Positions 35,624 through 44,534 of a stretch of DNA of 64,000 bases are shown here, piece after piece (positions within the stretch are counted from its first letter, which is position 1; the number at the start of each line of letters is the position of its first letter). Position numbers and translations under genes: made by a program. Origin of the DNA: Desulfurobacterium atlanticum (lineage in GTDB: Bacteria > Aquificota > Aquificia > Desulfurobacteriales > Desulfurobacteriaceae); assembly GCF_900188395.1 (NCBI RefSeq), contig NZ_FZOB01000002.1:1-64000 (forward strand), in the 5' to 3' direction. The notes below the pieces were generated by a model. That model did not search any database, had not been told where the DNA came from, and worked only from the letters and a program-made list of their open reading frames with translations.

Positions 35624-36892
35624 ATGAACGGGAAGAAATGGTTTTCTATAGCAGGCATAATAGCAATTATAGCTGCAACAGCGTGGCTTATACACTACTT
35701 TTACTTAAGACACCTTTATGTTATTTCAGAAGATGCATTTCAGAAAGCTGATATTATTTCCATCTCAACTCAGGATACTTCAGGAAAAATAACAAAACTA
35801 TACGTAAAGGAATTTTCAAAAGTAAAGAAAGGAGAACCTCTTTTTCAAATAGATAGTTCCCTCTATCAAAAACAGGTTGAAGCACTTGATAAGAAGATTG
35901 AAGCACTTAACTATAAAAAGTTATCTCTTGAAAATAAACTTTCAAAAATGGAAAAACAACTTCCAGAACAGATAAAGATGGTAATAGATAAGCTTAAGGG
36001 TGAAAAGCAGAAATTGTCAATGTTGAAAAATAAAGAAAATTTATACATTTCTGAGTATCAAACTTCTGTTTCAAAAGCCAAAAGCGCTGTAGATGCAGCA
36101 GAAAAAGGAGTGGAAGCTGCAAAAACAGATCTTAACAGATGGAAAAACCAGTATGAAAGATTCAAAAAGCTTTATGAAAAAGAAATAATTTCAAAACAGC
36201 AGTATGAACAGATAGAATCAGCTTTTAAAGCAGCTCAGTTTAAATATCAAAAAGCACTGGCAGAACTAACAGTGGCAAAGGAAAATTTAAAAAGTGCTTT
36301 ATCTCTTAAAAACCGGATTGAAATTGTGAAGAAAGAAAGGAAAGCACTTGAATCAAAAATAGCTGCTACAGAAAAAGAAGTAAAAATAGCCAGAGCAAAT
36401 CTTAAATCCATAAAAGAACTTAAAAACTCCATAAATGCTCTTGAAAAAGAGATAGAAGCAAATAAAGCACAACTTGAAAAAGCAAAAATCCTTTTATCTC
36501 ATACAGCGGTAAAATCACCTGTTGATGGAGTAGTTGCAAAGAAGTGGAGGGAAAAAGGAGAGTTCATAACTCCAGGGCTTCCTGTTTACTCACTTTATAA
36601 CCCTGAAAGCTTTTATGTTCTTGCATGGATAGAAGAGGATAAAGTCAAAGAATTTAAAACAGGCAGCAGAGTTAAAGCGGAACTTGAAGTATGCGGAGAA
36701 ACTTTTGATGGGAAAGTATCTTCTATCGGAACTGCTGCTGGCTCAACCTTTGCACTTATTCCAAGGGATACCTCTCAGGGAGAGTTTACAAAAGTAACTC
36801 AGAGAATTCCTGTAAAAATAAAACTTAAAGATGTCCCCATAAACTGTATAAAACCAGGCACAAGCGTAACAGTATATATTCATAAGGATTAA
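35624..36892 (+). CDS. emrA: Efflux membrane fusion protein (EmrA/HlyD family)
   Basis: This is the periplasmic adaptor linking an inner-membrane MFS pump to a TolC channel. ATG 35624 has GAGGAG eight bases before it; the ATG at 35609 overlaps that site. It has 422 residues. One N-terminal membrane segment ('WFSIAGIIAIIAATAWLIHYFYL') is followed by a biotinyl-lipoyl half ('GKITKLYVKEFSKVKKGEPLFQID'). A long coiled-coil hairpin follows (about 55-285, rich in K/E/A), then the second lipoyl half ('TAVKSPVDGVVAKKW') and beta-barrel region. It is the first gene of the emrA-emrB-tolC operon. Confidence 0.92.
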   Translation: MNGKKWFSIAGIIAIIAATAWLIHYFYLRHLYVISEDAFQKADIISISTQDTSGKITKLYVKEFSKVKKGEPLFQIDSSLYQKQVEALDKKIEALNYKKLSLENKLSKMEKQLPEQIKMVIDKLKGEKQKLSMLKNKENLYISEYQTSVSKAKSAVDAAEKGVEAAKTDLNRWKNQYERFKKLYEKEIISKQQYEQIESAFKAAQFKYQKALAELTVAKENLKSALSLKNRIEIVKKERKALESKIAATEKEVKIARANLKSIKELKNSINALEKEIEANKAQLEKAKILLSHTAVKSPVDGVVAKKWREKGEFITPGLPVYSLYNPESFYVLAWIEEDKVKEFKTGSRVKAELEVCGETFDGKVSSIGTAAGSTFALIPRDTSQGEFTKVTQRIPVKIKLKDVPINCIKPGTSVTVYIHKD

Positions 36893-36897
36893 GCCAA

Positions 36898-38433
36898 ATG
36901 GACAGAAAAACGTTTTTAATAGGTGTACTTATCGTTACAGGAATGTTTATGACGCTACTTGACACAACAATTGTTGATATTGTTATTCCCCACATGATGA
37001 GCGCTTTTGATGCTAAAACAGAAGATATACAGTGGGTTATTATTGCATACATGATAGCATCTGCAATAGCAATGCCAACTGTTGGATGGGTAGGTGGAAA
37101 GTTCGGACACAGAAACACCTACCTTTTCGGTATAGGTCTATTTACCCTGATGAGTGCTTTATGTGGAATAGCTCCAAACTTTCAAACAATGCTTATAGGA
37201 AGAGTTTTTCAGGGATTAGGAGAAGGACTTGCAGTTCCAATGGCTTTAGCCCTTCTTTATGAAATATTTCCTGAAGATAAAAAAGGACTGGCAATGGGAA
37301 TGTATGCAATTGGCGCTGCTTTCGGACCATCCCTTGGCCCAACAATAGGTGGATATTTAACAGAACATATGGACTGGCGATGGGTTTTTTACGTAAACAT
37401 CCTTCCGGGAATTCTGGTAATCTATTTCCTGACTCTCCATCTTGAGAACATAAAAGAAGAAAACCACAATCAAAACTTTGATATTGCAGGTTTTCTGCTT
37501 CTTACCATCTCCTTAACTTCTTTACTTGTAGCACTTTCAAAAGGAAACAGCTGGGGATGGCACAGTGTCAGGATTGTTTTACTATTTTACACAGCAATAG
37601 TAACCGCCATACTTTTTATATACACAGAGTTAAAAGTAAAACATCCACTTGTAAACCTAAAATTATTTAAATACGATTTTTTTACATATAGCTCTATTTC
37701 CCGTGTGCTTTTTGGAATGGGACTTTACGCTTCCTATTTCATGCTACCACTTTACCTTGAACGATTAAGGGGATTCTCAACAATAGACGCTGGAGAAATT
37801 CTGTTCTTTCCGGCATTTTTGACCGGTGTCGTCAGTCTTATCACAGGCATTTTAATAGATAAAAAGATTATAGGCCTACGAACCGCAATAATAGGTGGTA
37901 TTGTTGTTTTCATTTACGGAACCCACCTTCAGGAAAAACTTGACCTTGTCATGGGAAAAACCCAGATAATCCTCCACCTTCTACCATGGGGAATCGGAAT
38001 GGGCATCTTTTTCCCTGCACTTGCACAGGTGGCACTTGCAGACTTTAAAGGAGAACTTTTAAGACAATCTTCAGCCCTTCAAAATGTATTAAGACTCGTA
38101 GGAGGAAGTGTAGGCACTTCCCTTGCAACATACATATTAACAACAAAAAAAGATACCCATTTTATTAACATGGTAGAAAGAGTATCTTCAGCATCTCCCC
38201 AGATAACAGAATATATGGCAAAAGCAAAAGGTTATTTGTACTTTTTCAGATCAACAAACCTGACAATGGCCACTGAAAAAGCAAAGGCTATACTTGGACT
38301 TTTATTTACAAAATATGCTTACTGGCTATCATTTAAAGACGTTTTCTTTTTCGCCCTTGTATGTGGTATCCTCTCCCTAATCCCCGCCATATTTATAAAG
38401 CCAAAGGAGGAAGCAAATGAAAGCAAAGGTTAA
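36898..38433 (+). CDS. emrB: MFS multidrug exporter, DHA2 (EmrB/QacA) family
   Basis: The protein has 511 residues and about 14 membrane segments. Motif D1-like 'TMLDTTIVDIVIPHMM' is at the N-terminus. Motif A is 'GWVGGKFGHRNTYLFG'. Motif C-like 'GAAFGPSLGPTIGGYL' marks antiporters, and 'MDWRWVFYVNILPG' is a family hallmark. It is predicted to export drugs or toxic organic compounds against protons through EmrA and TolC. The start is five bases after emrA, and the end overlaps the tolC-like gene by 17 bases. Confidence 0.93.
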   Translation: MDRKTFLIGVLIVTGMFMTLLDTTIVDIVIPHMMSAFDAKTEDIQWVIIAYMIASAIAMPTVGWVGGKFGHRNTYLFGIGLFTLMSALCGIAPNFQTMLIGRVFQGLGEGLAVPMALALLYEIFPEDKKGLAMGMYAIGAAFGPSLGPTIGGYLTEHMDWRWVFYVNILPGILVIYFLTLHLENIKEENHNQNFDIAGFLLLTISLTSLLVALSKGNSWGWHSVRIVLLFYTAIVTAILFIYTELKVKHPLVNLKLFKYDFFTYSSISRVLFGMGLYASYFMLPLYLERLRGFSTIDAGEILFFPAFLTGVVSLITGILIDKKIIGLRTAIIGGIVVFIYGTHLQEKLDLVMGKTQIILHLLPWGIGMGIFFPALAQVALADFKGELLRQSSALQNVLRLVGGSVGTSLATYILTTKKDTHFINMVERVSSASPQITEYMAKAKGYLYFFRSTNLTMATEKAKAILGLLFTKYAYWLSFKDVFFFALVCGILSLIPAIFIKPKEEANESKG

Positions 38434-39724
38434 ACTTATAATAACAGCATTTAGCCTGATTCCTTCCATAGCAACAGCTGAAGGTTTGCCTTTAAAAGAA
38501 CTTCTAAACGTTGCATTAAAGAATAACCCTCAAATTCAAATAACAGAAAAAGACTACAAAATAGCCAGATACGAACAGAAAGAAGCTATCGGAAAGTTTC
38601 TTCCAAAAATTGAGCTTCAGTATTCCAGAATATTCCAGTCCGATGTTCCTGAAATAAACCTATCTCTTCCCGCTCCAGGACTACCACCACAACAGTTTCC
38701 ACTGATAGAGAAGAACTATTACTCTTTTAAAGCTACATTAACACAACCCCTTTTTACAGGTGGATATCTTTATTACAACTACAAAATAAAATCAAAAGAA
38801 GAAAAAGCTGTGAAATTTCAAATGAAAGCAAAAGTAAATGAAATAAAGAAAATCATAAAAAAAGACTACTATTCTCTATCTGAAGCAAAAACAGCAGTTG
38901 ATATAGCAAAAAGTTACGTAAAAGCAGCAAGAAAGCATCTCCAAGATGCAGAAGCTTTCTATAAGGAAGGTATCGTCCCAAGAAGAGATCTTTTAGAAGC
39001 AAAAGTTAAATACCACGAAGCACTGGAATTTCTTTCAAAAGCCAGAAGTGGTTACGAAGTTGCTCTTGAAAAGTTAAAAACAGATATCGGTGTTAAAACA
39101 GTTAAGATTGATGTTAAAAAACTTACTTACAAACCGTTAAAACTTGATACAGAAAAACTGATAGAAACAGCCTACCAGAACAATCCTCTTATAAAATTTT
39201 TAAAACTGAAAAAGGAAGAAGCAAATTACGGAGTAAGAATCGCTTACTCACAGTTTCTTCCAAAAGTAGCAGCTGTTATTGGTTATGAAAGAACCGACCA
39301 GTACCCAGGAATTGACAAATTTGATGAAACTTTTGGTGCATTAACAATTAACGTTCCAATTTTCGAAGGAACTCAAAGATACTGGAGAACATTAAAAGCA
39401 AAAGAAACAAAACAAAAAGTAGATCTTTCTCTTAAAGAGGCAAAAGATAAGATTAAACTTGGAATCGTAGCTGCAGTATCAAAAATAAAAAGTGCCGAAA
39501 GCCGTATAAAAACAGCAGAAGCGATGGTGGAAGAAGCAAAAGAGCTTTTAAAAGATTCAGAAGAAAGATATAAAGCTCAGGTTGGAACATCAACAGAAGT
39601 ATGTGATGCTATGGCTTACTTTACAAAAGCGAAAGGAATGCTTAACTCTGCAATTGCTGATTACAATAAAGCTTTAGCAGAGCTTGAATATTACACTGGA
39701 ACTGAAATTATCCAAAAACAATGA
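38417..39724 (+). CDS. tolC: TolC-family outer membrane efflux protein
   Basis: The protein has 435 residues. The signal peptide is about 1-21 ('SLIPSIATAEG'). Two homologous OEP halves follow, each with a barrel strand pair and long helices ('LLNVALKNNPQIQITEKDYKIARYEQKEAIGKFLPKIELQYS...' and 'LIETAYQNNPLIKFLKLKKEEANYGVRIAYSQFLPKVA'). It forms the trimeric exit duct of the tripartite pump. AAGGAGG precedes the ATG inside emrB. It is the last gene and is followed by a hairpin. Confidence 0.92.
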   Translation: MKAKVKLIITAFSLIPSIATAEGLPLKELLNVALKNNPQIQITEKDYKIARYEQKEAIGKFLPKIELQYSRIFQSDVPEINLSLPAPGLPPQQFPLIEKNYYSFKATLTQPLFTGGYLYYNYKIKSKEEKAVKFQMKAKVNEIKKIIKKDYYSLSEAKTAVDIAKSYVKAARKHLQDAEAFYKEGIVPRRDLLEAKVKYHEALEFLSKARSGYEVALEKLKTDIGVKTVKIDVKKLTYKPLKLDTEKLIETAYQNNPLIKFLKLKKEEANYGVRIAYSQFLPKVAAVIGYERTDQYPGIDKFDETFGALTINVPIFEGTQRYWRTLKAKETKQKVDLSLKEAKDKIKLGIVAAVSKIKSAESRIKTAEAMVEEAKELLKDSEERYKAQVGTSTEVCDAMAYFTKAKGMLNSAIADYNKALAELEYYTGTEIIQKQ

Positions 39725-39743
39725 GGTGGAATAATTCCACCTC
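39723..39743. terminator. Hairpin between convergent efflux and liv operons
   Basis: GAGGTGGAA and TTCCACCTC pair perfectly around TAA, and the left arm overlaps the TGA stop of the TolC gene. T-runs are imperfect on both sides (ATTGTTTTT on the minus strand), so efficiency is uncertain. Confidence 0.6.
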
Positions 39744-39759
39744 ACCGAAATTCCTAAAA

Positions 39760-40482
39760 CTAAATTCCAAGATAGGCCTCTTTCACTTTAGGGTCGTTTT
39801 CAAGCTCCTGTCCTGTTCCTTCCATCACTATCTTTCCATGTTCCATAACATACGCATAATCTGAAATAGCAAGTCCAAGATGAACATTCTGCTCAACAAG
39901 AAGAACAGTTAGACCTTCCTCTTTAAGCTCCTGAATAATTTTGAAGATGTCAAGAACAAGATTTGGAGCAAGACCAAGACTTGGCTCATCAAGAATCAAA
40001 ACTTCCGGTCTTGACATTAATCCCCTTCCTATTGCAACCATCTGTTGCTCACCACCTGAAAGAGTCCCCGCCTTCTGATTTGCTCTCTCTTTCAATCTTG
40101 GGAAAAGGGTATAAACCCATTCAAGCGTCTCTTCCCTCTTATCCCTTGCATGCTTTGGATAAGCTCCCATTCTAAGATTTTCAAGCACTGTCATTTCAGG
40201 AAACAACCACCTTCCCTCAGGAACCATTACAAGACCTTTATCAACCCTCTCATGAGTTGGAATCCTGCTTATATCTTCTCCATTTAAAACAACCTTTCCG
40301 GTTACATTCTTAAGCAATCCACATATAGCCTTAAGAGTCGTTGTTTTTCCAGCACCATTAGCACCGATTATCGTGGTAAGGGTATGCCTTTTAACTTTTA
40401 AATTAACACCCCAGAGCACCTGAACATCATCATAGCCTGCGTGAAGGTCTATAATCTCAAGGACAGTATCTTTCTCAGACAT
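39760..40482 (-). CDS. livF: Branched-chain amino-acid ABC transporter ATPase LivF
   Basis: The protein has 240 residues. Walker A is 'GANGAGKTTTLKAI', the Q-loop segment is 'VPEGRWLFPEMTVLENLRMGA' (a LivF hallmark), the signature is 'LSGGEQQMVAIGRGLM', and Walker B is 'VLILDEPSLGLAP'. It overlaps livG by eight bases. It is the last gene of livK-H-M-G-F. Some LIV-type systems carry urea, amides or aromatics instead, and the substrate is not proven by sequence. Confidence 0.93.
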   Translation of the reverse strand: MSEKDTVLEIIDLHAGYDDVQVLWGVNLKVKRHTLTTIIGANGAGKTTTLKAICGLLKNVTGKVVLNGEDISRIPTHERVDKGLVMVPEGRWLFPEMTVLENLRMGAYPKHARDKREETLEWVYTLFPRLKERANQKAGTLSGGEQQMVAIGRGLMSRPEVLILDEPSLGLAPNLVLDIFKIIQELKEEGLTVLLVEQNVHLGLAISDYAYVMEHGKIVMEGTGQELENDPKVKEAYLGI

Positions 40483-41257
40483 CTCTTTTCTCCTTCAGGA
40501 GTTTAAGTGCGGCTTCAGGATCTCCAAGATAAGCTTCTATAACTTTAGGATCATTTGCTACCTCTTCAGGAGAACCTTCAGCTATCTTTTTACCATAATC
40601 AAGAACAACTATTCTGTCCGAAATGTTCATTATCGCATGCATCAAATGTTCTATCATAAGAATAGTTATCCCCTGTCTTCTTATCTCTTTTATTATCTCA
40701 AGCATCTCTTTAACCTCACCCGGGGTAAGGCCAGCAAGAACCTCATCAAGAAGAAGCAACTCCGGTTCTCCAGCAAGTGCTCTCGCCAGTTCAAGACGTT
40801 TTTTCTGAGGAACATTCAACTTCCCAGCTTCCACATCCTTTTTATCGTAAAGTTTCACAAACTTTAAAATCTCCTCAGCAATCTGTTCTGATTCTTTCAA
40901 AGATGCACTCTTTTTACCAAAGCACGCACCAACCATAACATTCTTTAGAACCGTCAAATCTTTTAAAGGCCTAACTATCTGGTGAGTTCTGGCAATACCA
41001 AGTCTTGCTTTTTTATAAGTCGGCAGGTCTGTAACATCTTCCCCTTTAAAATAAACTTTCCCTTCTGTAGGTTTATAAACTGATGTTATACACTTAAACA
41101 AAGTGGTTTTACCAGCTCCGTTAGGCCCTATAATTCCAAGAATCATTCCCCTTTCAACAGAAAATGAAACATGGTCAAGGGCAACAAGACCTTTAAATCG
41201 CTTTGTAAGATTCTCAACCTTTAAAATTATCTCTCCCATACTATCTCCACTATTCAA
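40475..41257 (-). CDS. livG: Branched-chain amino-acid ABC transporter ATPase LivG
   Basis: The protein has 260 residues. Walker A is 'GPNGAGKTTLFKCI', followed by 'GIARTHQIVRPLKDLTVLKNV', a signature region weakened to 'LNVPQKKRLELARALA' (no LSGGQ, usual for LivG-type proteins), and Walker B 'LLLLDEVLAGLTP'. The C-terminal LivG extension is 'GSPEEVANDPKVIEAYLGD'. It overlaps livM by eight bases and livF by eight. Confidence 0.92.
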   Translation of the reverse strand: MNSGDSMGEIILKVENLTKRFKGLVALDHVSFSVERGMILGIIGPNGAGKTTLFKCITSVYKPTEGKVYFKGEDVTDLPTYKKARLGIARTHQIVRPLKDLTVLKNVMVGACFGKKSASLKESEQIAEEILKFVKLYDKKDVEAGKLNVPQKKRLELARALAGEPELLLLDEVLAGLTPGEVKEMLEIIKEIRRQGITILMIEHLMHAIMNISDRIVVLDYGKKIAEGSPEEVANDPKVIEAYLGDPEAALKLLKEKRDV

Positions 41258-42215
41258 AAACTTCCCTGAAAAACTTAAATCTCTTTCTTAAAAATCCAAC
41301 AATACCTTCAGGAACAAAAAGAACTATTAAAAGTAAAACAACTCCAGAAATTGCAAGATGAAGGTCTTTAAAGGTTGGATTAACAAGCAGAAAAGCTCTT
41401 ATCTGCTCATAAGTTATAGCTCCGATAACAGGGCCAAAAACTGTTCCTATACCACCAAGCATAACCATAAATATCATTTCAACAGACTTTAGAAGATGAA
41501 AAGCACTTCCAGGGTCTATACTTCCATTTTTGAAAAAGAACAACCCTCCTATAACTCCAGGGAAAAAAGCTGAAATTGCAAAAGCTACTGTCTTATAAAG
41601 AGCAGTATTTATTCCAAGAACTTTAGCGGCATCTTCATCCTCTCTTATAGAGAAAAGTCCCAATCCAAATTTAGAATGCTTTATAAGAAAATTAACTATA
41701 AGCACCATAACAGTAATTACAGTCAGCAAAATAAAAGAAATCCACAAAGCTTTCTGTGAACCACCATAAGCAGAATAAGCTTTACGAAGATTAAAAAACA
41801 GCCCTTCAGCTCCACCAAGATAGTCAACATTGGATATTAAAGCTCTGAACGCTTCATTTATACCTATAGTTGCTATAGCAAAGTAGGCACCTCTTAAATT
41901 AAGCACTGCAAGCCCTATCAATGTAGCTATAAGTGCTGAAACAAGTCCCCCTATCAAAAGAGCAGGAATAAGATTCATTCCATAGTGATAGATCAAAGCA
42001 AAAGTTGTATAACCCCCTATTCCAAAAAACACCACATGCCCAAAAGAGACATATCCTGTAAATCCCATCAAAATATTTAATGAAAGGGCAAGACCCACAT
42101 AACTTAAAAGAAGAAACATATTCTCTCTTGCCATTGGAGAACCGGTAAGTAAAGGATAAACACCACACCCGGCAAGTATAATAAGTGAAAGTATAAAACC
42201 AAAATACTTTTTCAT
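41250..42215 (-). CDS. livM: Branched-chain amino-acid ABC transporter permease LivM
   Basis: The protein has 321 residues and about nine to ten membrane segments. 'LALSLNILMGFTGYVSFGHVVFFGIGGYT' and 'LRGAYFAIATIGINEAFRALI' are LivM hallmarks, and the EAA-like loop is 'FSIREDEDAAKVLGINTALYK'. The start shares a base with the livH stop (TAATG-type junction). It pairs with LivH to form the channel. Confidence 0.92.
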   Translation of the reverse strand: MKKYFGFILSLIILAGCGVYPLLTGSPMARENMFLLLSYVGLALSLNILMGFTGYVSFGHVVFFGIGGYTTFALIYHYGMNLIPALLIGGLVSALIATLIGLAVLNLRGAYFAIATIGINEAFRALISNVDYLGGAEGLFFNLRKAYSAYGGSQKALWISFILLTVITVMVLIVNFLIKHSKFGLGLFSIREDEDAAKVLGINTALYKTVAFAISAFFPGVIGGLFFFKNGSIDPGSAFHLLKSVEMIFMVMLGGIGTVFGPVIGAITYEQIRAFLLVNPTFKDLHLAISGVVLLLIVLFVPEGIVGFLRKRFKFFREVFE

Positions 42216-43054
42216 TAATTTCCTCCAAAAATCCCCTGAGGCTTGTAAAGAAGAATAAGGATAAGTATTGTAAACTCAATAAACGGAACAATCCCCTGAT
42301 TTATAAACATACCTAACACATTTTCAAGAAGACCTACAATAATCCCACCTATAAGCGCTCCTACAGGATTTCCAAGTCCTCCTATAACGCAGATAACAAA
42401 ACTTTTAAGTTCGTAAAGACCACCTGATAAAACCGAAAATGGAAATATCATGGAAATCAAGGTTCCTGCAGACATAGCAAGAGCTACACCTATACCGAAA
42501 GAGAACGCAAGTATCTTTACTGTATCTATCCCCATCAACTTTGCAGCATCAGGATGCTGTGAAACTGCCCTTATAGCCATTCCTGTATTGGTTTTATAGA
42601 GAAATAGATAAAGAAGAACTGAGAAAACAACAGAAAAACCTGCCGCAATAATTTTTGCTGTAAAAATGTTGATACCAAGATTCAAGGCCTTGGGTGTTGT
42701 TGCAAACAGAAACATTAAAGTTCCAACAATTATTAAACTAACTGAATAAGTTGAAAGCAAAGTTGAAAGCTCACCCGCATTTAATACCCTGTGAAGAGCT
42801 CCAAAATACACCGCAATTCCCGCAACTATTCCAACACCTAAAGAGAGAAAAACCGCTATGTAAGGGGGAAAATGTAAAGATTCAAAAAGAAGATAGGAAA
42901 GAAACATTCCAAGTGTTATAAAAGCCCCGTGAGAAAGATTTATCACTTTCATAACACCCCATATAAGGGCAAGTCCCATAGCCGCAAGCCCGTAAACAAG
43001 ACCAAGTAAAACACCGTTTATTACAGCGTCAGTATAAACTCCAAAATTCAACAT
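42215..43054 (-). CDS. livH: Branched-chain amino-acid ABC transporter permease LivH
   Basis: The protein has 279 residues and about eight membrane segments. The N-terminus 'VINGVLLGLVYGLAAMGLALIWGVMKVINLSHGAF', quoted here in part, and 'RAVSQHPDAAKLMGIDTVKILAFSFG' are LivH hallmarks. GGAGG precedes the ATG. It is separated from livK by an intrinsic terminator in the 43-base gap, so its level should depend on read-through. Confidence 0.93.
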   Translation of the reverse strand: MLNFGVYTDAVINGVLLGLVYGLAAMGLALIWGVMKVINLSHGAFITLGMFLSYLLFESLHFPPYIAVFLSLGVGIVAGIAVYFGALHRVLNAGELSTLLSTYSVSLIIVGTLMFLFATTPKALNLGINIFTAKIIAAGFSVVFSVLLYLFLYKTNTGMAIRAVSQHPDAAKLMGIDTVKILAFSFGIGVALAMSAGTLISMIFPFSVLSGGLYELKSFVICVIGGLGNPVGALIGGIIVGLLENVLGMFINQGIVPFIEFTILILILLYKPQGIFGGN

Positions 43055-43066
43055 CTATCCTCCTGA

Positions 43067-43092
43067 CAAAAAAGCGGGGAAAACTCCCCGCC
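43067..43092 (-). terminator. Intrinsic terminator between livK and livH
   Basis: On the minus strand GCGGGGA pairs with TCCCCGC over a four-base loop and is followed at once by TTTTTT. It stands between the binding-protein gene and the permease genes on the same strand. This typically gives more binding protein than membrane components. Confidence 0.85.
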
Positions 43093-43097
43093 AAATT

Positions 43098-44426
43098 TTA
43101 AAACTTGGAAGAATAAGGGATAACTATTTTAGCAGTTGCTGCCTGCTCAGGATAAACAATCTCTTTTGTTAGCTTTCCATTTTCTTTAAGCCACTGAATA
43201 ATAACCATTTTGTGGCCAATCTGTCTTCCATGATATTCACCGGTATCAAATTTGATATGACCAAACATTGTATAAACATCCATCTTATCAAGAGCTGATT
43301 TAACCTTGTCACTATTAATAGTTCCAGCATCCTCTATAGCTTTTTGTAAAACAAGCCCTGCAGCATATCCACCTGCTGCATGATACCCGGGAACATTTCC
43401 ATACTTTGATTTATACTTTTCAACAAACTCTTTTGCGTAAATACCGTAAAATGTTGCACCAGCAGGAACAGTTTCTTTAGAGAATTTCACTTTAGCTTCC
43501 CACTGTGAAGGCCCTGTAACATAAAGAGCAGCATCTCCTATCTCTTTAAACTCTGGAAGAGCAGGTGCAACAAGAATAGAAAGAAGGTCTATTTGAAGTT
43601 TCGCATCATTAATCTGCTTTGCAAGGGTTTCTCCATCTGTAAAATGACCTCCTCCAATTACAGCTTTTGCGCCAGAAAGTTTAATCTTATTTATGATAGA
43701 TGTAAAATCTGTTGTGCCTGGTTCATAACTTTCAAAAATTACAACTTTGAAACCATTTTTCTCAGCGTAATCTTTTGTTGCAGAAGCAACACTTTTTGCA
43801 AAGTTTGAATTTTCATAAACGATAGCAATTTTCTTAACTTTAGGATCTTTCTCTTTCAGGATATCAACAGCATCTGTAAGATACCTTGAGGCAGGAGTAT
43901 ATATCTGATAAACATACTCATAACCTTTTGCAAAAATTTTGTCAGAAGCGGCACCTGTAGCAATAAGAATCTTACCATACTGTTCTGTAACTACAGCCGC
44001 AGAAGCTGTAAGACCTGAGGAGTAAGGAGAAATTAAAAAGTTAGCTTTATCTTCATTTATAAGTTTTGTATAAAGCTGCTGAACTCTGTCTTTTGAACTT
44101 TCATCATCATAACCTTTCAATACCACCTTAAACCTTTTTCCTGCATCTTTTACATAGATACCACCTTCACTGTTCACATCTTCTGCCCACAGTTTAAGAC
44201 CGTTAACCTGCTCTCTACTTTCTGTTGCAAACTTACCTGTTTGAGAAGCCGTATATCCGATAACAATAACATCTTTTCCTGAAGGAGATTTTTTTACCTC
44301 CTCAGTTGCAGTCTCCTGCTCTTTCTGAGCTGTCTCTTCCTTTTTAGAAAAACATGAGAAAAGGAATAAAGAGGAAACCATCATTAGAAGAAAAAGGAAC
44401 AGAGACTTTCTGTAAATTTTCCCCAT
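43098..44426 (-). CDS. livK: Branched-chain amino-acid-type binding lipoprotein (LivK-like)
   Basis: The predicted protein has 442 residues and starts at ATG 44426, with GGAGGT four bases upstream. A longer frame to 44501 has no ribosome site. The signal peptide ends 'SLFLFSC', a lipobox, so the protein is membrane-anchored, though the organism is diderm. A low-complexity E/K/T linker follows, then the Peripla_BP_6 fold: 'VIGYTASQTGKFATESREQVNGLKLWAEDVN', 'LISPYSSGLTASAAVVTEQYGK', 'AIVYENSNFAKSVA', 'GYHAAGGYAAGLVLQKAIEDAG'. It is the ligand receptor for LivHMGF. Confidence 0.9.
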   Translation of the reverse strand: MGKIYRKSLFLFLLMMVSSLFLFSCFSKKEETAQKEQETATEEVKKSPSGKDVIVIGYTASQTGKFATESREQVNGLKLWAEDVNSEGGIYVKDAGKRFKVVLKGYDDESSKDRVQQLYTKLINEDKANFLISPYSSGLTASAAVVTEQYGKILIATGAASDKIFAKGYEYVYQIYTPASRYLTDAVDILKEKDPKVKKIAIVYENSNFAKSVASATKDYAEKNGFKVVIFESYEPGTTDFTSIINKIKLSGAKAVIGGGHFTDGETLAKQINDAKLQIDLLSILVAPALPEFKEIGDAALYVTGPSQWEAKVKFSKETVPAGATFYGIYAKEFVEKYKSKYGNVPGYHAAGGYAAGLVLQKAIEDAGTINSDKVKSALDKMDVYTMFGHIKFDTGEYHGRQIGHKMVIIQWLKENGKLTKEIVYPEQAATAKIVIPYSSKF

Positions 44427-44477
44427 CTTTACCTCCACAAATTTTAAGTTCAGTTTTTTTGATGAATTACTAAAATA

Positions 44478-44497
44478 TGGAGCCGGATGCGGCTCCA
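44478..44497 (-). terminator. Terminator after hemE
   Basis: TGGAGCC and GGCTCCA form a perfect stem with a six-base loop, 37 bases past the hemE stop, followed by TATTTTAG on the minus strand. It also lies about 50 bases before the livK ATG, so it could form part of the livK leader. Confidence 0.6.
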
Positions 44498-44534
44498 CCA
44501 AGATTAAAAAAACACCATTTATTTTACAAAATTT

